Shown: positions 26,400 to 35,548, counted from the stretch's first letter. The stretch: DNA of 64,000 nucleotides from Qipengyuania xiapuensis (GCF_019711395.1 NZ_JAIGNL010000002.1:124001-188000), one strand, 5' to 3'. Notes: generated from the sequence alone by a model not told the origin. A program made the numbers and translations.

Positions 26400-27280
26400 A
26401 GTCCGGCGTTGACCAGCCAGTCGTGGAAGAGCCGCACCGGGCGTTCTTCCAGCGCTGTCGGCTTGCACACGAACCAGTAGCTGTAGGGGCTCTCCACCTC
26501 GACACCGAAGAGATCGGTAAGGCGCGAATCCGCTGCGCGCTTGAGGTGGTCGTCATGCATGATCGCGATACCGAGGCCTTGCGCTGCGGCTTCCAGCATG
26601 AGCTGGCCGGAATCGTACTGGTCGATCGCTGTCGGCTCGAGATCGTGCATATCGAGCTCGTCCTTCCACGCGCGGAAGCTCTCAGGCAGCTCGTTGTGGA
26701 TCAGGAAGGTCTGCTTGGCGAGAACCTCCTGGTCGGGCTTGTCGCCCAGCTTCGCGGCCAGTTCCTTGCTCGCGATCGCGTGCACCATGTTGAAATCGAG
26801 CCGGACCGCGTGGAGCCCGCTCGCAGGACCGCGCGACAGGATGATCGCCGCATCGAGGGTATCGCCCACGCGATCCTCGAGATGCGGGCCGGTATCGATA
26901 TCGATATGGAGCAGCGGATGGCGTGCACGCAGCTCGGCAAGGCGCGGGAACAGGCGCTGGCTTCCGAAGAGCGGGAGGACGCCGAGATGGAGGCGCAGGA
27001 CGGAAAGGTTTTCCGACTGGCTCTCCACCGCCCTCGCCAGCGCCTCGAGCTGCGGATTGACCGCCTCGTAGAATGCATGGCCATCGTCGGTCAGCGACAT
27101 TGCCTGGCGCGCGCGCGTGAAGAGCTTCTTGCCGACGAAATCTTCGAGATTGCCGATGCGGCGGGACAGTGCCGAGGGGCTGAGACCGAGTTCGTCCGCT
27201 GCAGCGCGCGCCGAGCCCAGGCGCACGGTGCGGACAAAGGCTTCTAGGGCGCGGAGCGGAGGTAGGCGACGGACTGCCAT
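26396..27280 (-). CDS. LysR family transcriptional regulator (GcvA-like)
   Basis: A 294-residue regulator with an N-terminal winged helix (ALEAFVRTVRLGSARAAADE, SALSRRIGNLE) and a LysR substrate-binding domain from about residue 90. The opening LPPLRALEAF resembles the GcvA/AmpR subgroup. No obvious divergent target gene exists: the upstream neighbour (corC) is on the same strand 76 bases away. The inducer and targets are unknown. Its stop shares a CTAG with the acyltransferase stop. Confidence 0.9.
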   Translation of the reverse strand: MAVRRLPPLRALEAFVRTVRLGSARAAADELGLSPSALSRRIGNLEDFVGKKLFTRARQAMSLTDDGHAFYEAVNPQLEALARAVESQSENLSVLRLHLGVLPLFGSQRLFPRLAELRARHPLLHIDIDTGPHLEDRVGDTLDAAIILSRGPASGLHAVRLDFNMVHAIASKELAAKLGDKPDQEVLAKQTFLIHNELPESFRAWKDELDMHDLEPTAIDQYDSGQLMLEAAAQGLGIAIMHDDHLKRAADSRLTDLFGVEVESPYSYWFVCKPTALEERPVRLFHDWLVNAGL

Positions 27281-27356
27281 TTCGAAATCCGCCTATTGCC
27301 CCGGACGCGCACTGTCGAGTGGCATTCGGAAAGTTTGTGCAATTCCACGCAAGTGA

Positions 27357-28274
27357 TCAGCCTTCGCCGTCTGCCGATTTGGGCTCGTGCAGCCGAAGCC
27401 GCGTAACATGAGTTTCATCACCATCGGTGATTTCTATCCGCCAGCCGCTCGGATGTTCCACGACCGCTCCTACCGGCGGGACCTGTTCGGCCAGCACGAA
27501 GGCAAGACCGCCCAGCGTGTCGACCGATTCCTCGACCTCCGCGAGGCGCGGGTCGATGCGTTCGGCGACATCGTCCAGCTCGGCGCGGGCGTCGCAGTCC
27601 CACATGCCTTCACCGATCGAAGCGATCCATTCCTCGGGCGCGTCGTCGTGCTCGTCCTCGATCTCCCCGACGATCTCTTCCACCAGGTCCTCGATGGTGA
27701 TGATGCCATCGGTGCCGGAGAATTCGTCGAGCACGATCGCGAGGTGCATCCGGTGCGAACGCATATCCGCCAGCACATCGAGCGCGTTGCGCGTTTGCGG
27801 CACGTAGAGCGGCTGTCGCATCAGCACCGTCCAGTCGGGCGGCGGCGTCTTCTTTTCCGCGAGGAACGGGAAGATGTCCTTGATGTGGATCATGCCGATC
27901 ACATCGTCGAGCTGGCCGCGATAGACCGGCATGCGCGAATGGCCATGCTCGGAAAAGGTCGCGACAACCTCGTCCCAGCTGGCATCGGCATTGACCGCGA
28001 TGATTTCGCCGCGCGGCACGGCGACATCGTCGGCATCGTGCTCGCTGAAGTGCAGGAGGTTGCGGAGCATCTGACGCTCGACGCCCGAAAGATCGCCCTT
28101 GGCGGTGTCCTCGGTGTCTTCGCTGCCGTTCTCGCCCTCGTGCTCGTCGATAGCTTCTTCCAGCTGCGCGCGCAGTGAGCGCTCGCCGCTTTCGGGGTCG
28201 AACAATTTGCGGATTGCGGGCCAAAGCCCGCTGCTACTCTCCGCGTCTCCGGCGGGGGGTGAAGAATTGGCCAT
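27357..28274 (-). CDS. CorC/HlyC family CBS-domain protein
   Basis: A cytosolic protein of 305 residues with two CBS domains (about 100-215: VPRGEIIAVNADASWDEVV and VLMRQPLYVPQTRNALDVL) and a C-terminal CorC_HlyC domain (GWRIEITDGDETHVTRLRL). Relatives are tied to magnesium/cobalt efflux or Mg2+ homeostasis; the haemolysin label is historical. It lacks the DUF21 membrane domain, so it is the short form. It follows ybeY by 17 bases. The lnt gene that commonly comes next in relatives is not here; a LysR gene is. Confidence 0.87.
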   Translation of the reverse strand: MANSSPPAGDAESSSGLWPAIRKLFDPESGERSLRAQLEEAIDEHEGENGSEDTEDTAKGDLSGVERQMLRNLLHFSEHDADDVAVPRGEIIAVNADASWDEVVATFSEHGHSRMPVYRGQLDDVIGMIHIKDIFPFLAEKKTPPPDWTVLMRQPLYVPQTRNALDVLADMRSHRMHLAIVLDEFSGTDGIITIEDLVEEIVGEIEDEHDDAPEEWIASIGEGMWDCDARAELDDVAERIDPRLAEVEESVDTLGGLAFVLAEQVPPVGAVVEHPSGWRIEITDGDETHVTRLRLHEPKSADGEG

Positions 28275-28291
28275 GGGCCGGTTGCGTACTC

Positions 28292-28783
28292 CTATTTGTC
28301 GCGATCCCCATATGGGTCCGCGATACCCAGTTTTGCAAGCGCTTCGATCTCGAGTTTTTCCATCGCCGCTGCCTGCTCGTCTGAATCGACGTGGTCATGG
28401 CCTGCAAGATGCAGGAATCCGTGAACGAGAAGGTGCGTCGTGTGATCCGCAAGGCTGATGCCTTTCTCGCCCGCCTCGCGCTCACAGGTCCCGAATGCGA
28501 GCGCGATATCGCCCAGCATTTCGGGTGGCCCGTCCTCGCCCAGTTCTAGCAGGTCCTCACGCTCGAGCATGGGGAATGAAAGCACATTGGTCGGCTTGTC
28601 CTTGCCGCGCCATTCCTTGTTGAGTTCGTGCACCTGCTCGTCCGACGTGAACAATACGCTGGTCGTCAGGCGCGGGTGTGCAAGCGCAGGCTCGACCAGC
28701 GCGATAGCCTCATGGGCCTTTTGCGAAAGGAACTCCCAGTCCTCGGCATCAGGCCATCCATCGATTTCGATATCGAGGTCCAT
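28292..28783 (-). CDS. ybeY: rRNA maturation endoribonuclease YbeY
   Basis: A 163-residue zinc-dependent endoribonuclease for 16S rRNA 3' maturation and ribosome quality control. The catalytic HGFLHLAGHDH block shows the H-x3-H-x5-H zinc signature near residue 124. The preceding TNVLSFPM motif is also diagnostic. The ATG overlaps the stop of the upstream 73-residue gene by one base (TGATG), and corC follows. Confidence 0.94.
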   Translation of the reverse strand: MDLDIEIDGWPDAEDWEFLSQKAHEAIALVEPALAHPRLTTSVLFTSDEQVHELNKEWRGKDKPTNVLSFPMLEREDLLELGEDGPPEMLGDIALAFGTCEREAGEKGISLADHTTHLLVHGFLHLAGHDHVDSDEQAAAMEKLEIEALAKLGIADPYGDRDK

Positions 28784-29004
28784 CAGTTGAAGCTTTCACG
28801 CATCCAAGCAATTCTCTGGCGCGCTTCTGTTTCAGCGGTCAACGCAGAGTCGTATATTCCGAGGTCCAAGCCGTCGCCCCACTCACCCTCAACCGTCCGC
28901 CTGTTGAGATGAAAAGTGAAACGTCCATCCTTCCGTTGAAGGATCCGGACACACTCGGAGTCGTCAGGACTGTCAACGACCTTCACAACCTTCAAATCAC
29001 TCAA
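28783..29004 (-). CDS. Small unknown protein between phoH and ybeY
   Basis: A 73-residue, charged, soluble protein that I do not recognise. It has no membrane segment, cysteine pair or known motif beyond a beta-rich N-terminal half (RKDGRFTFHLNRR) and an acidic/aromatic C-terminal half. It starts at a TTG whose last bases overlap the phoH stop (TTGA), with GAGGGG about nine bases upstream. Its stop overlaps the ybeY start as TGATG, so it is stitched into the operon at both ends, which supports it being real. Base use looks somewhat less GC-rich than in its neighbours. Confidence 0.7.
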   Translation of the reverse strand: MSDLKVVKVVDSPDDSECVRILQRKDGRFTFHLNRRTVEGEWGDGLDLGIYDSALTAETEARQRIAWMRESFN

Positions 29005-30032
29005 GCTGCAGGCCCCTCGTAGGCCTCCACGATACGCCCGACGATCGGGTGGCGCACGACGTCCGCGGCAGTGAAGCGGATGGTGCCGAAACCCTCGACG
29101 CCTTCCAGCTTCCCGACCGCATCGGCAAGGCCGCTCATGCCGTCACCACCGGGAATGTCGACCTGACGCGGGTCGCCGCAGATGACCATGCGGCTGTTCT
29201 GGCCGAAGCGGGTGAGGAACATCTTCATCTGCTCGCGCGTGGTGTTCTGCGCCTCGTCTAGGATGACGAAGGCGTCGGCCAGCGTGCGGCCGCGCATGAA
29301 GGCGATGGGCGCGATCTCGATCTCACCCGATGCCAGACGCCGCTCGACCTGTTCGGGCGGCATGCAGTCATAGAGCGCGTCATAGAGCGGGCGCAGGTAA
29401 GGATCGACCTTGTCTTTCATGTCGCCGGGAAGGAAGCCGAGCTTCTCGCCCGCCTCCACCGCCGGTCGGGAGAGGATCAGGCGCTGGACGCTGCCGTTAA
29501 TCAGCTGGCTCACCGCCTGCGCCACGGCGAGGTAGGTCTTTCCGGTACCTGCCGGGCCCAGCGCGAAGATGATGTCGTCGCGCACGAGGCTACGCATGTA
29601 GGTCGCCTGCATGGCGCTGCGCGGAACGATGGTCTTCCGGCGCGTGCGGATCATGATCGGCGGGCCTTCGGGCTTGCCGTCCATGATGCCGTCGAGAGTC
29701 GGCTCGTTCGACATCGCGATCAGAGATTCGATCGCGCCCTGGTCGAGATCCTGCCCCATGGCGAGGCGGTCGTACATTTCGTTCAGAACATCGCGTGCGC
29801 GGGCGACGCTGTCTTCAGGGCCTTCGATATGGATCGCGTTGCCGCGGGCGGAGATGAACACTCCCAGCCGGTTTTCGACCTGCACTAGATTGGCATCGAA
29901 CTGTCCGAAAAGCGCGCCGAGGAGGCTCTGGTTCTCGAATTCGAGGTCGATCTGGGCGCGGCGCACTTCGCGCTGCGGTGCTGGCGGTTTGGTCAGGACC
30001 GGGTCGGCCTGCCGTGCTGGTTTGCGAGCCAT
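29001..30032 (-). CDS. phoH: PhoH family ATPase
   Basis: A cytoplasmic P-loop ATPase of about 343 residues, presumed to act in RNA metabolism with YbeY. Walker A is [11 protein letters not shown] and Walker [11 protein letters not shown]; a C-terminal [10 protein letters not shown] completes the helicase-like core. An N-terminal KH-like segment ([17 protein letters not shown]) precedes it. The ATG at 30032 is chosen because AAAGGAG lies just upstream; the frame stays open another 101 codons without family similarity. Its stop overlaps the start of the 73-residue gene. The lipoprotein at 30186 diverges from it. Confidence 0.92.
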   Translation of the reverse strand: MARKPARQADPVLTKPPAPQREVRRAQIDLEFENQSLLGALFGQFDANLVQVENRLGVFISARGNAIHIEGPEDSVARARDVLNEMYDRLAMGQDLDQGAIESLIAMSNEPTLDGIMDGKPEGPPIMIRTRRKTIVPRSAMQATYMRSLVRDDIIFALGPAGTGKTYLAVAQAVSQLINGSVQRLILSRPAVEAGEKLGFLPGDMKDKVDPYLRPLYDALYDCMPPEQVERRLASGEIEIAPIAFMRGRTLADAFVILDEAQNTTREQMKMFLTRFGQNSRMVICGDPRQVDIPGGDGMSGLADAVGKLEGVEGFGTIRFTAADVVRHPIVGRIVEAYEGPAA

Positions 30033-30185
30033 TTGCTCCTTTCGCGTATCTGCGAGTCGGAATCTACGCCTCCGGTCGGCAGGTGCAAGTCGGGCGCTGT
30101 CGTGACGGTGGAAAGTAACCGGCTTGTCATGCGTTTGAGGCGCGCTCACACTCCCGCTCCGACTCGCAGTACCGGGAGAATGCAG

Positions 30186-30764
30186 ATGTTTCGTGTTGCC
30201 CTCGCCGCCGCTTCCTTCGTAGCCCTTGCCGCTTGTTCGTCGGGCAACGAGACCGCCGAAGCACCTGAGGTCGATGCTCCCGAGACCGAAGCGGCTGAAG
30301 TGTCGACGCCGACGCGCGAAGACGACATCCGGCACTTCCTGCTGCAGGAGTATCCGGAGGCCGGAAGCATGCGCTACGCGCTGGCATGGAGCGATCTTGA
30401 CGGAGATGGCGCTGACGAGGCGATCGTATATCTCGCCGCTCCCTATTTCTGCGGTACGGGCGGGTGCCCGACGCTGGTTCTCACACCGGCCGGGCCGATG
30501 TGGCGCAAGGTCGGCGACATCAGCGTGTCGCGCACTCCGGTGACCGTATTGGAGAGCGGCACCAACGGCTGGAAGGACATTACCGTGGCCATCTCCGGCG
30601 GAGGCGGTGCGTCGGGCAATGCGCTGATGAAGTTCGACGGAGAGGCCTATCCGTCCAATCCCACGGTCGCTCCGGCGGAGATGACCGAGACGACGGGTGA
30701 GGTCTTGATTGCCGAGATGCCGGAATTCATCGACCTCGAGCCCGAGGTCGCCCCGGAAGGCTGA
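30186..30764 (+). CDS. Lipoprotein with a DxDGD motif
   Basis: A predicted lipoprotein of 192 residues: signal peptide with lipobox ALAACSSG, then an acidic linker rich in Glu, Ala and Thr (about 20-45), then a compact domain. The latter holds a calcium-site-like DLDGDGADE and a cysteine pair (YFCGTGGCP), patterns seen in FG-GAP/VCBS-like or lysozyme-inhibitor-like periplasmic proteins. Function unknown. I chose the ATG at 30186 (GGGAG seven bases upstream); an ATG at 30180 is also possible. It is the only plus-strand gene between miaB and phoH, and its stop abuts the miaB stop. Confidence 0.78.
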   Translation: MFRVALAAASFVALAACSSGNETAEAPEVDAPETEAAEVSTPTREDDIRHFLLQEYPEAGSMRYALAWSDLDGDGADEAIVYLAAPYFCGTGGCPTLVLTPAGPMWRKVGDISVSRTPVTVLESGTNGWKDITVAISGGGGASGNALMKFDGEAYPSNPTVAPAEMTETTGEVLIAEMPEFIDLEPEVAPEG

Positions 30765-32108
30765 TCAGGCCGCGACAGTCTCGCGCAGCTTGCCGGCCAG
30801 CGAGTTGGGGCCTGCCTCGACCAGTTCGGCCTGCACCAGGTCGCCGATCGCGGCATCGCCTTCGAACCATACGCTCTGCAACCAGGGCGACTTGCCGAGC
30901 CACTGACCCGGATGCTTGCCCTTGCGCTCCACGAGGACTTCGCATGTCCGTCCGACGCTTGCCTCGTTGAAAGCCAGCTGGTCGCGGTTGAGCGCGGCCT
31001 GGAGGCGCCGGAGGCGCTCATCCATCACTTCCTTCGCCACCTGACCGTCCATCGTGGCGGCGGGCGTACCGGGGCGCGGCGAATACTTGAAGCTGAATGC
31101 CTGCGCGTATTTCACCTCGTCGACCAGCGCGAGTGTCTCCTCGAACTCGGCGTCAGTTTCGCCGGGGAAGCCGACGATGAAGTCGCCCGACAGCGCAAGG
31201 TCGGGCCGCGCAGCACGGAAGCGGTCGAGCAGCTTGAGATAGCTCTCAGCCGTGTGGCTGCGGTTCATGGCCTTGAGGACACGGTCACTGCCCGCCTGCA
31301 CCGGCAGGTGGAGGAAGGGCATGAGCTTGTCGATCTCGCCATGCGCGGCAATCAGATCGTCGTCCATGTCGGCGGGGTGGCTGGTGGTGTAGCGGATGCG
31401 TGCGAGGCCATCGACCTTCGCAAGGTCGCGGATCAAGCCTGCGAGGCCTACCGTGTGGCCCTTCTCGTCCTCGCCCGACCATGCCGAGACATTCTGCCCG
31501 AGCAGCGTGATTTCTTTCGCGCCCGCATCGACCAGTTTCTTCGCTTCGGTGACCAAGTCGCTGTAAGGACGACTGATTTCCGCGCCGCGCGTATAGGGCA
31601 CAACGCAATAGGTGCAGAACTTGTCGCAGCCTTCCTGCACGGTGAGGAAGCTCGCCGGATTAGTGCGGCGGCGTTCGGGCAATGCGGCGAATTTGGCGAT
31701 GGCGGGCATGTCGGTGTCGGTCGCCCGCTCGCCCTTCACCGCCTTGTCGAGCATTTCGGGCAGTCGGTGATAGGCCTGCGGACCGACGACCATGCTGACC
31801 GCAGGAGAGCGCTTCATGATCTCCTCGCCCTCGGCCTGCGCGACGCAGCCCGCGACTGCGATCAGCGGCGTCTTGCCCGCTTCCGCGCCCGCCTTGGAGA
31901 TGCGGCCGATGTCCGAATAGACCTTCTCCGCCGCCTTCTCGCGGATGTGGCAGGTATTGAGCACGACGAGGTCGGCATCCTCGCCCTCGGGCGCAGGCAC
32001 GATGCCCTGCTGGCCCAGCATCTCGGCCATGCGCTCGCCGTCATAGACGTTCATCTGGCAGCCGAAGCTCTTGACCCTGTAGGTCTTGGGGGAATTGGTC
32101 GGTTTCAT
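30765..32108 (-). CDS. miaB: tRNA-2-methylthio-N6-dimethylallyladenosine synthase
   Basis: A radical-SAM methylthiotransferase of about 447 residues acting on i6A37 of tRNAs that read UNN codons. The N-terminal UPF0004 domain holds the auxiliary-cluster cysteines ([25 protein letters not shown]). The radical-SAM cluster motif is [16 protein letters not shown], and a C-terminal TRAM domain ends the chain. I chose the ATG at 32108; a GTG at 32123 is also in frame and neither has a clear ribosome site. It is separated from phoH by an oppositely oriented lipoprotein gene. Confidence 0.95.
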   Translation of the reverse strand: MKPTNSPKTYRVKSFGCQMNVYDGERMAEMLGQQGIVPAPEGEDADLVVLNTCHIREKAAEKVYSDIGRISKAGAEAGKTPLIAVAGCVAQAEGEEIMKRSPAVSMVVGPQAYHRLPEMLDKAVKGERATDTDMPAIAKFAALPERRRTNPASFLTVQEGCDKFCTYCVVPYTRGAEISRPYSDLVTEAKKLVDAGAKEITLLGQNVSAWSGEDEKGHTVGLAGLIRDLAKVDGLARIRYTTSHPADMDDDLIAAHGEIDKLMPFLHLPVQAGSDRVLKAMNRSHTAESYLKLLDRFRAARPDLALSGDFIVGFPGETDAEFEETLALVDEVKYAQAFSFKYSPRPGTPAATMDGQVAKEVMDERLRRLQAALNRDQLAFNEASVGRTCEVLVERKGKHPGQWLGKSPWLQSVWFEGDAAIGDLVQAELVEAGPNSLAGKLRETVAA

Positions 32109-32153
32109 GACAGGCGGGCGCACATAGCGAAAACGGTGGGTTCCTACAATGAG

Positions 32154-32180
32154 AAGGGCGGCACTTGGCCGCCCTTCCTT
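32154..32180 (-). terminator. Hairpin between the cyclophilin gene and miaB
   Basis: A perfect nine-base-pair stem (AAGGGCGGC/GCCGCCCTT) with a five-base loop, 24 bases past the cyclophilin stop. The minus-strand tail (CTCATTG) is poor in T, so termination may be partial. Confidence 0.5.
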
Positions 32181-32199
32181 CAGTCTATGTTCGCGAGGC

Positions 32200-32661
32200 T
32201 TACGAAACAGTCGCCTTCACGATCTTGCCCGGGTTTGCCGGCGGCTCACCCTTGGGCAGCGCGTCGACGTGTTCCATGCCGCTCTCGACCTGGCCCCAGA
32301 CGGTGTACTGGCCGTCGAGGAATTCGGCGTCGTCGAAGCAGATGAAGAATTGGCTGTTGGCGCTGTCGGGCACCTGGGTGCGGGCCATCGAGCAGGTGCC
32401 GCGGGTGTGCGGCTCACTGTTGAATTCGGCCTTGAGGTCGGGCTTGTCGCTGCCGCCCATGCCGGTGCCGGTCGGATCGCCACCCTGCGCCATGAAGCCG
32501 GGGATCACGCGGTGGAAGACGACGCCGTCGTAGAAGCCTTCGCCGGCAAGCGTGGTGATGCGCTCGACATGGCCCGGGGCAAGGTCGGGGCGCAGCTTGA
32601 TGACTACGTCCTTGTTCTCGCCATCGCCGGTATCGAGGGTGAAGGTCAGCTTGTCGGCCAT
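32200..32661 (-). CDS. Cyclophilin-type peptidyl-prolyl isomerase
   Basis: A 153-residue cytoplasmic PPIase (no signal peptide) that speeds proline isomerisation during folding. The cyclophilin core is complete: [20 protein letters not shown] with the catalytic Arg, the [14 protein letters not shown] loop, then [16 protein letters not shown] and QYTVWGQV. The ATG at 32661 is preceded by AGGAG at eight bases; the frame is open upstream but that part is not conserved. It lies upstream of miaB on the same strand, separated by a hairpin. Confidence 0.93.
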   Translation of the reverse strand: MADKLTFTLDTGDGENKDVVIKLRPDLAPGHVERITTLAGEGFYDGVVFHRVIPGFMAQGGDPTGTGMGGSDKPDLKAEFNSEPHTRGTCSMARTQVPDSANSQFFICFDDAEFLDGQYTVWGQVESGMEHVDALPKGEPPANPGKIVKATVS

Positions 32662-32763
32662 TGAAGTGTCTCCTGTAATTCGGTTGGCGCCTACATAGGC
32701 TTTCACAGCCTCATGTCACCCTCTGCTTGCTTTCTATGTCCTTGTGCCTAGAGGTTTCGCCCC

Positions 32764-34209
32764 ATGGCGGAGGACGATCGCATCCCCGAGGACGACGTGA
32801 TGCTGGCGGAAACGCCGGACGAAGGCGGTCGTCCGGACGATCGCATCGACGACGAACGCATGGACGAGGAGAACACGCTCAAGCGCGAGTTCGTCCGCTC
32901 GGTCGAAGACGCGCTGGATGCCGGTGAAACGGCGCAGGTCTACGACCTTGTCGAACCGCTCCACCCTGCCGACGTCGCCGACCTTCTCGAGCTGTTCGAA
33001 AAGGACGAGCGCCACCAGCTTGCCACGGCCATCACCGACCTGATGACCAGCGAAGTCGTTGCCGAACTCAACGACTACGTGCGCGAGGAGATGATGGAGG
33101 CGCTGCCCGCCGACGCGGTGGCGCAGATTGCCGAGCAGCTCGAGACCGATGACGCCGTCCAGCTGATCGAGGATTTGGACGAGGACGACCAGAAGGCCAT
33201 CCTCGCCGAACTCGATCCGGAAGACCGCACCGCGATCGAGACCGCGCTCGCCTATCCGGAAGAGACCGCCGGACGCCTGATGAGCCGCGAGTTCGTGGCT
33301 GTCCCCGAACACATCACGGTCGGCGACCTGATCGACTTCCTGCGCGAGGAGCGCGACCTTCCGGGCGACTTCTTCGAGGTCTTCGTGATCGACCAGCGCA
33401 TGCACCCGGTCGGCACCTGCCAGCTCTCGTGGGTCCTGCGCACGCCGCGCGAAGTGGCGCTGGGTGACGTGATGAAGCGCGACCAGACGCTGATCCCCGC
33501 GGAGCTCGACCAGGAAGAGGTCGCGCTGATGTTCCAGAAATACGGCCTGATCAGCGCCGCCGTAATTGACGATGACGGTCGCCTCGTGGGCCAGATGACG
33601 GTCGACGACATCGTCCACATCATCGCCGAAGAAGCGGGCGAGGACGCCCTGCTGATGTCGGGTGCCGGCGAAGGCGACATCAATGAGCCGATCCGCGAGG
33701 CATACTCCAGCCGCGTGCGCTGGCTGGTGGCGAACCTCGGCACGGCGCTGGTGGCATCGCTCATCATCGCGCTGTTCGGTTCTGCGATCGAGAAGCTGGT
33801 CGCTCTCGCCGTGCTCATGCCCATCGTCGCCAGCATCGGCGGCAATGCGGGGACGCAGACCATGGCCGTGACCGTGCGCGCCATCGCGATGAACCAGCTT
33901 ACCAGCAGCAACACGCGGCGCATCCTTACCAAGGAACTGCGCGTGGCATTCCTCAACGGCCTTACCATCGCGATCCTGATCGGGGCGGCGACGGCCGTGA
34001 TCTTCACGCCGCTGCTCGGCGCGGTGATCGCGCTGGCGATGGTGATCAACGTGGTGACGGCGGGACTTGCAGGTGTGCTTGTGCCCGTGGCCTTCGACCG
34101 GTTGGACCAAGACCCCGCAGTGGCTTCCAGCGTCTTCGTGACCATGATCACCGATTCGATGGGCTTCTTCGCCTTCCTCGGCCTTGCCGTGGCGATGCAG
34201 GTCGTCTGA
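32764..34209 (+). CDS. mgtE: Magnesium transporter MgtE
   Basis: A 481-residue Mg2+ channel. It has the full layout: an N-terminal superhelical MgtE_N domain (about 35-160), two CBS domains (about 170-290, e.g. MSREFVAVPEHITVGDL and VIDDDGRLVGQMT), a connecting helix and five transmembrane helices from about 325. The pore motif is MPIVASIGGNAGTQT. Cytosolic Mg2+ binding to the N/CBS domains is known to gate such channels. The ATG has AGAGG nearby. It is monocistronic. Confidence 0.94.
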   Translation: MAEDDRIPEDDVMLAETPDEGGRPDDRIDDERMDEENTLKREFVRSVEDALDAGETAQVYDLVEPLHPADVADLLELFEKDERHQLATAITDLMTSEVVAELNDYVREEMMEALPADAVAQIAEQLETDDAVQLIEDLDEDDQKAILAELDPEDRTAIETALAYPEETAGRLMSREFVAVPEHITVGDLIDFLREERDLPGDFFEVFVIDQRMHPVGTCQLSWVLRTPREVALGDVMKRDQTLIPAELDQEEVALMFQKYGLISAAVIDDDGRLVGQMTVDDIVHIIAEEAGEDALLMSGAGEGDINEPIREAYSSRVRWLVANLGTALVASLIIALFGSAIEKLVALAVLMPIVASIGGNAGTQTMAVTVRAIAMNQLTSSNTRRILTKELRVAFLNGLTIAILIGAATAVIFTPLLGAVIALAMVINVVTAGLAGVLVPVAFDRLDQDPAVASSVFVTMITDSMGFFAFLGLAVAMQVV

Positions 34210-34250
34210 AGGGGTTGAGGACCCCGACCGATTGCCTAGATTAAGCGCCC

Positions 34251-34640
34251 ATGCCGCTTCACCTGACCAAGATCGCCTTCGGCGCGCAGTCGTATAACGA
34301 TATCGAAAGCTGGTATGCGCAGCGGCGCAGCCCCAACCTGACGACGCGCTATCGCCCCACCAAGTGGGAACAGTGCATCGGCGGCTCGCTCTACTGGATC
34401 CACCAGCACGCCATCGTTGCGCGCAGCGAGATCCTCGGCTTCAGCGAGACCAAGACCGGGCGCTGGTCGATCGACCTCAAGCCCGAACTGATCCGCGTCC
34501 ATCCCCGCCCCAAGCGCGCACACCAGGGCTGGCGCTACCTCAAGGGCGAACCGCCGCGCGATCTCGCACCGGGTGAGGACATCGGCGATGCCCTGCCCGG
34601 CAAGCTCGCCGGAAAGCTGGAACGGCTCGGCCTGATCTGA
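34251..34640 (+). CDS. DUF1489 family protein
   Basis: A 129-residue cytosolic protein of the alphaproteobacterial DUF1489 family, function unknown. Recognisable blocks are the start MPLHLTKIAFGAQS, the segment TRYRPTKWEQCIGGSLYWI and the C-terminal FQGWRYL-like HQGWRYLKGE. It is rich in Trp and Arg, which would suit nucleic-acid contact, but that is only a guess. It follows mgtE by 41 bases on the same strand. Confidence 0.85.
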   Translation: MPLHLTKIAFGAQSYNDIESWYAQRRSPNLTTRYRPTKWEQCIGGSLYWIHQHAIVARSEILGFSETKTGRWSIDLKPELIRVHPRPKRAHQGWRYLKGEPPRDLAPGEDIGDALPGKLAGKLERLGLI

Positions 34641-34736
34641 CGCGGATTCGCGCTCTTCCGCCATTCGTGTAGGTTGTCGCACCGCAGCCGCCCGACTTCT
34701 CCGAGGTCCCGAGTGGCTAGCCGGAGGAGAGACGGC

Positions 34737-35129
34737 ATGGGACATGCGAAGACCTGTTTGAAAGCAAGCGTGATGGCAGCAGCGGCACTGGTCGCTAGCG
34801 CGCCCGGAATTCTATCCGCCCAGTCCACCATCGGGGCCCGCTCGGGGACCGGCACCCATTTCCATCTCATGCAGCTGTCGGTCAAAAGCGGAGAGGTTCC
34901 GCTCCAGCGATTCCGCGAAGAGACCCAGACGATCCGCGATTGCGGCGATGCCCGCGAGGTGGGCGAGGCGCTTGGCGCGGACATCCGCAAGAACCGCTGG
35001 GTGCCCGCGTGGAAGATACCCAAGCCGGTCAAGGCCGTACTCGAAGAGGTCGAAACGGGCCACGCCACCGGCGTCTTCAGCAACGAGCCCGGGATCATGC
35101 GCGTGATCGTGATCTGCCACCGGCTCTAG
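34737..35129 (+). CDS. Secreted protein resembling an isolated SurA-type domain
   Basis: A 130-residue exported protein with an Ala-rich signal peptide (about 1-33, ending ILSAQS). The mature part, from FHLMQLSV onward, resembles from memory the second parvulin-like region of alphaproteobacterial SurA: a cysteine-led helix (IRDCGDAREVGEALGA), a basic strand, a helix (AVLEEVETGHATGVF) and a closing strand MRVIVICHR. The rest of SurA is missing and no surA or ostA/lptD is adjacent. The start has GGAGGAG about eight bases upstream. Whether it keeps isomerase or chaperone activity is unknown. Confidence 0.7.
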   Translation: MGHAKTCLKASVMAAAALVASAPGILSAQSTIGARSGTGTHFHLMQLSVKSGEVPLQRFREETQTIRDCGDAREVGEALGADIRKNRWVPAWKIPKPVKAVLEEVETGHATGVFSNEPGIMRVIVICHRL

Positions 35130-35215
35130 CCGCTGGCCCGGACGGGCCTCGCGTGCGACGAATTGCGGATCGTTATCAGCGACTTGGGCGTTGATTGGGC
35201 AAAGGAGATATTCTC

Positions 35216-35461
35216 ATGCCCGAACGCCAATCCATGCACCCCGATAACGAACTTATCGACGAACTCACCGAATACGACACGCCCTCGCAGCAGAGTTCGT
35301 CTGGCGGCGAAGTGAACCGCCAGGTCGGCTCGCGCGGAGAGCTGAACCGCGCCTTCGATCCCGACAATCGCGAGCCGGAAACGGGCTCCGACAATCCCGC
35401 GCAGGACGCGATGAAGGGCGAGAAGACCCTTCAGGCAATGCAGGACAGCCGCTCGAACTAA
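35216..35461 (+). CDS. Small hydrophilic protein, unknown
   Basis: An 81-residue protein dominated by Asp, Glu, Asn, Gln, Ser and Arg, with no hydrophobic segment and probably disordered (for example the SQQSSSGGEVN stretch). I recognise no family. A clear AAAGGAG ribosome site nine bases upstream and a strong terminator 28 bases downstream support it as an expressed gene. Such low-complexity hydrophilic proteins are sometimes stress or desiccation related, but nothing here shows that. Confidence 0.7.
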   Translation: MPERQSMHPDNELIDELTEYDTPSQQSSSGGEVNRQVGSRGELNRAFDPDNREPETGSDNPAQDAMKGEKTLQAMQDSRSN

Positions 35462-35488
35462 GCGCGCCTGACCAATTCACAGCGAGCG

Positions 35489-35525
35489 ACGCCCCGCCGG
35501 TTTGTGCCGGTGGGGCGTTTGTCTT
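35489..35525 (+). terminator. Strong Rho-independent terminator
   Basis: A 12-base-pair stem (ACGCCCCGCCGG / CCGGTGGGGCGT, one G-T pair) with loop TTTGTG, followed by TTTGTCTT. It ends the transcript of the 81-residue protein gene and also shields the convergent lipoprotein gene at 35549. Confidence 0.85.
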
Positions 35526-35548
35526 GGCCCGTCAGGAGGACTGCTGCG

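Noticed and set aside
32734..34110. A 458-codon minus-strand frame opposite mgtE
   Set aside because: His/Arg/Asp-rich shadow of mgtE with no motif.
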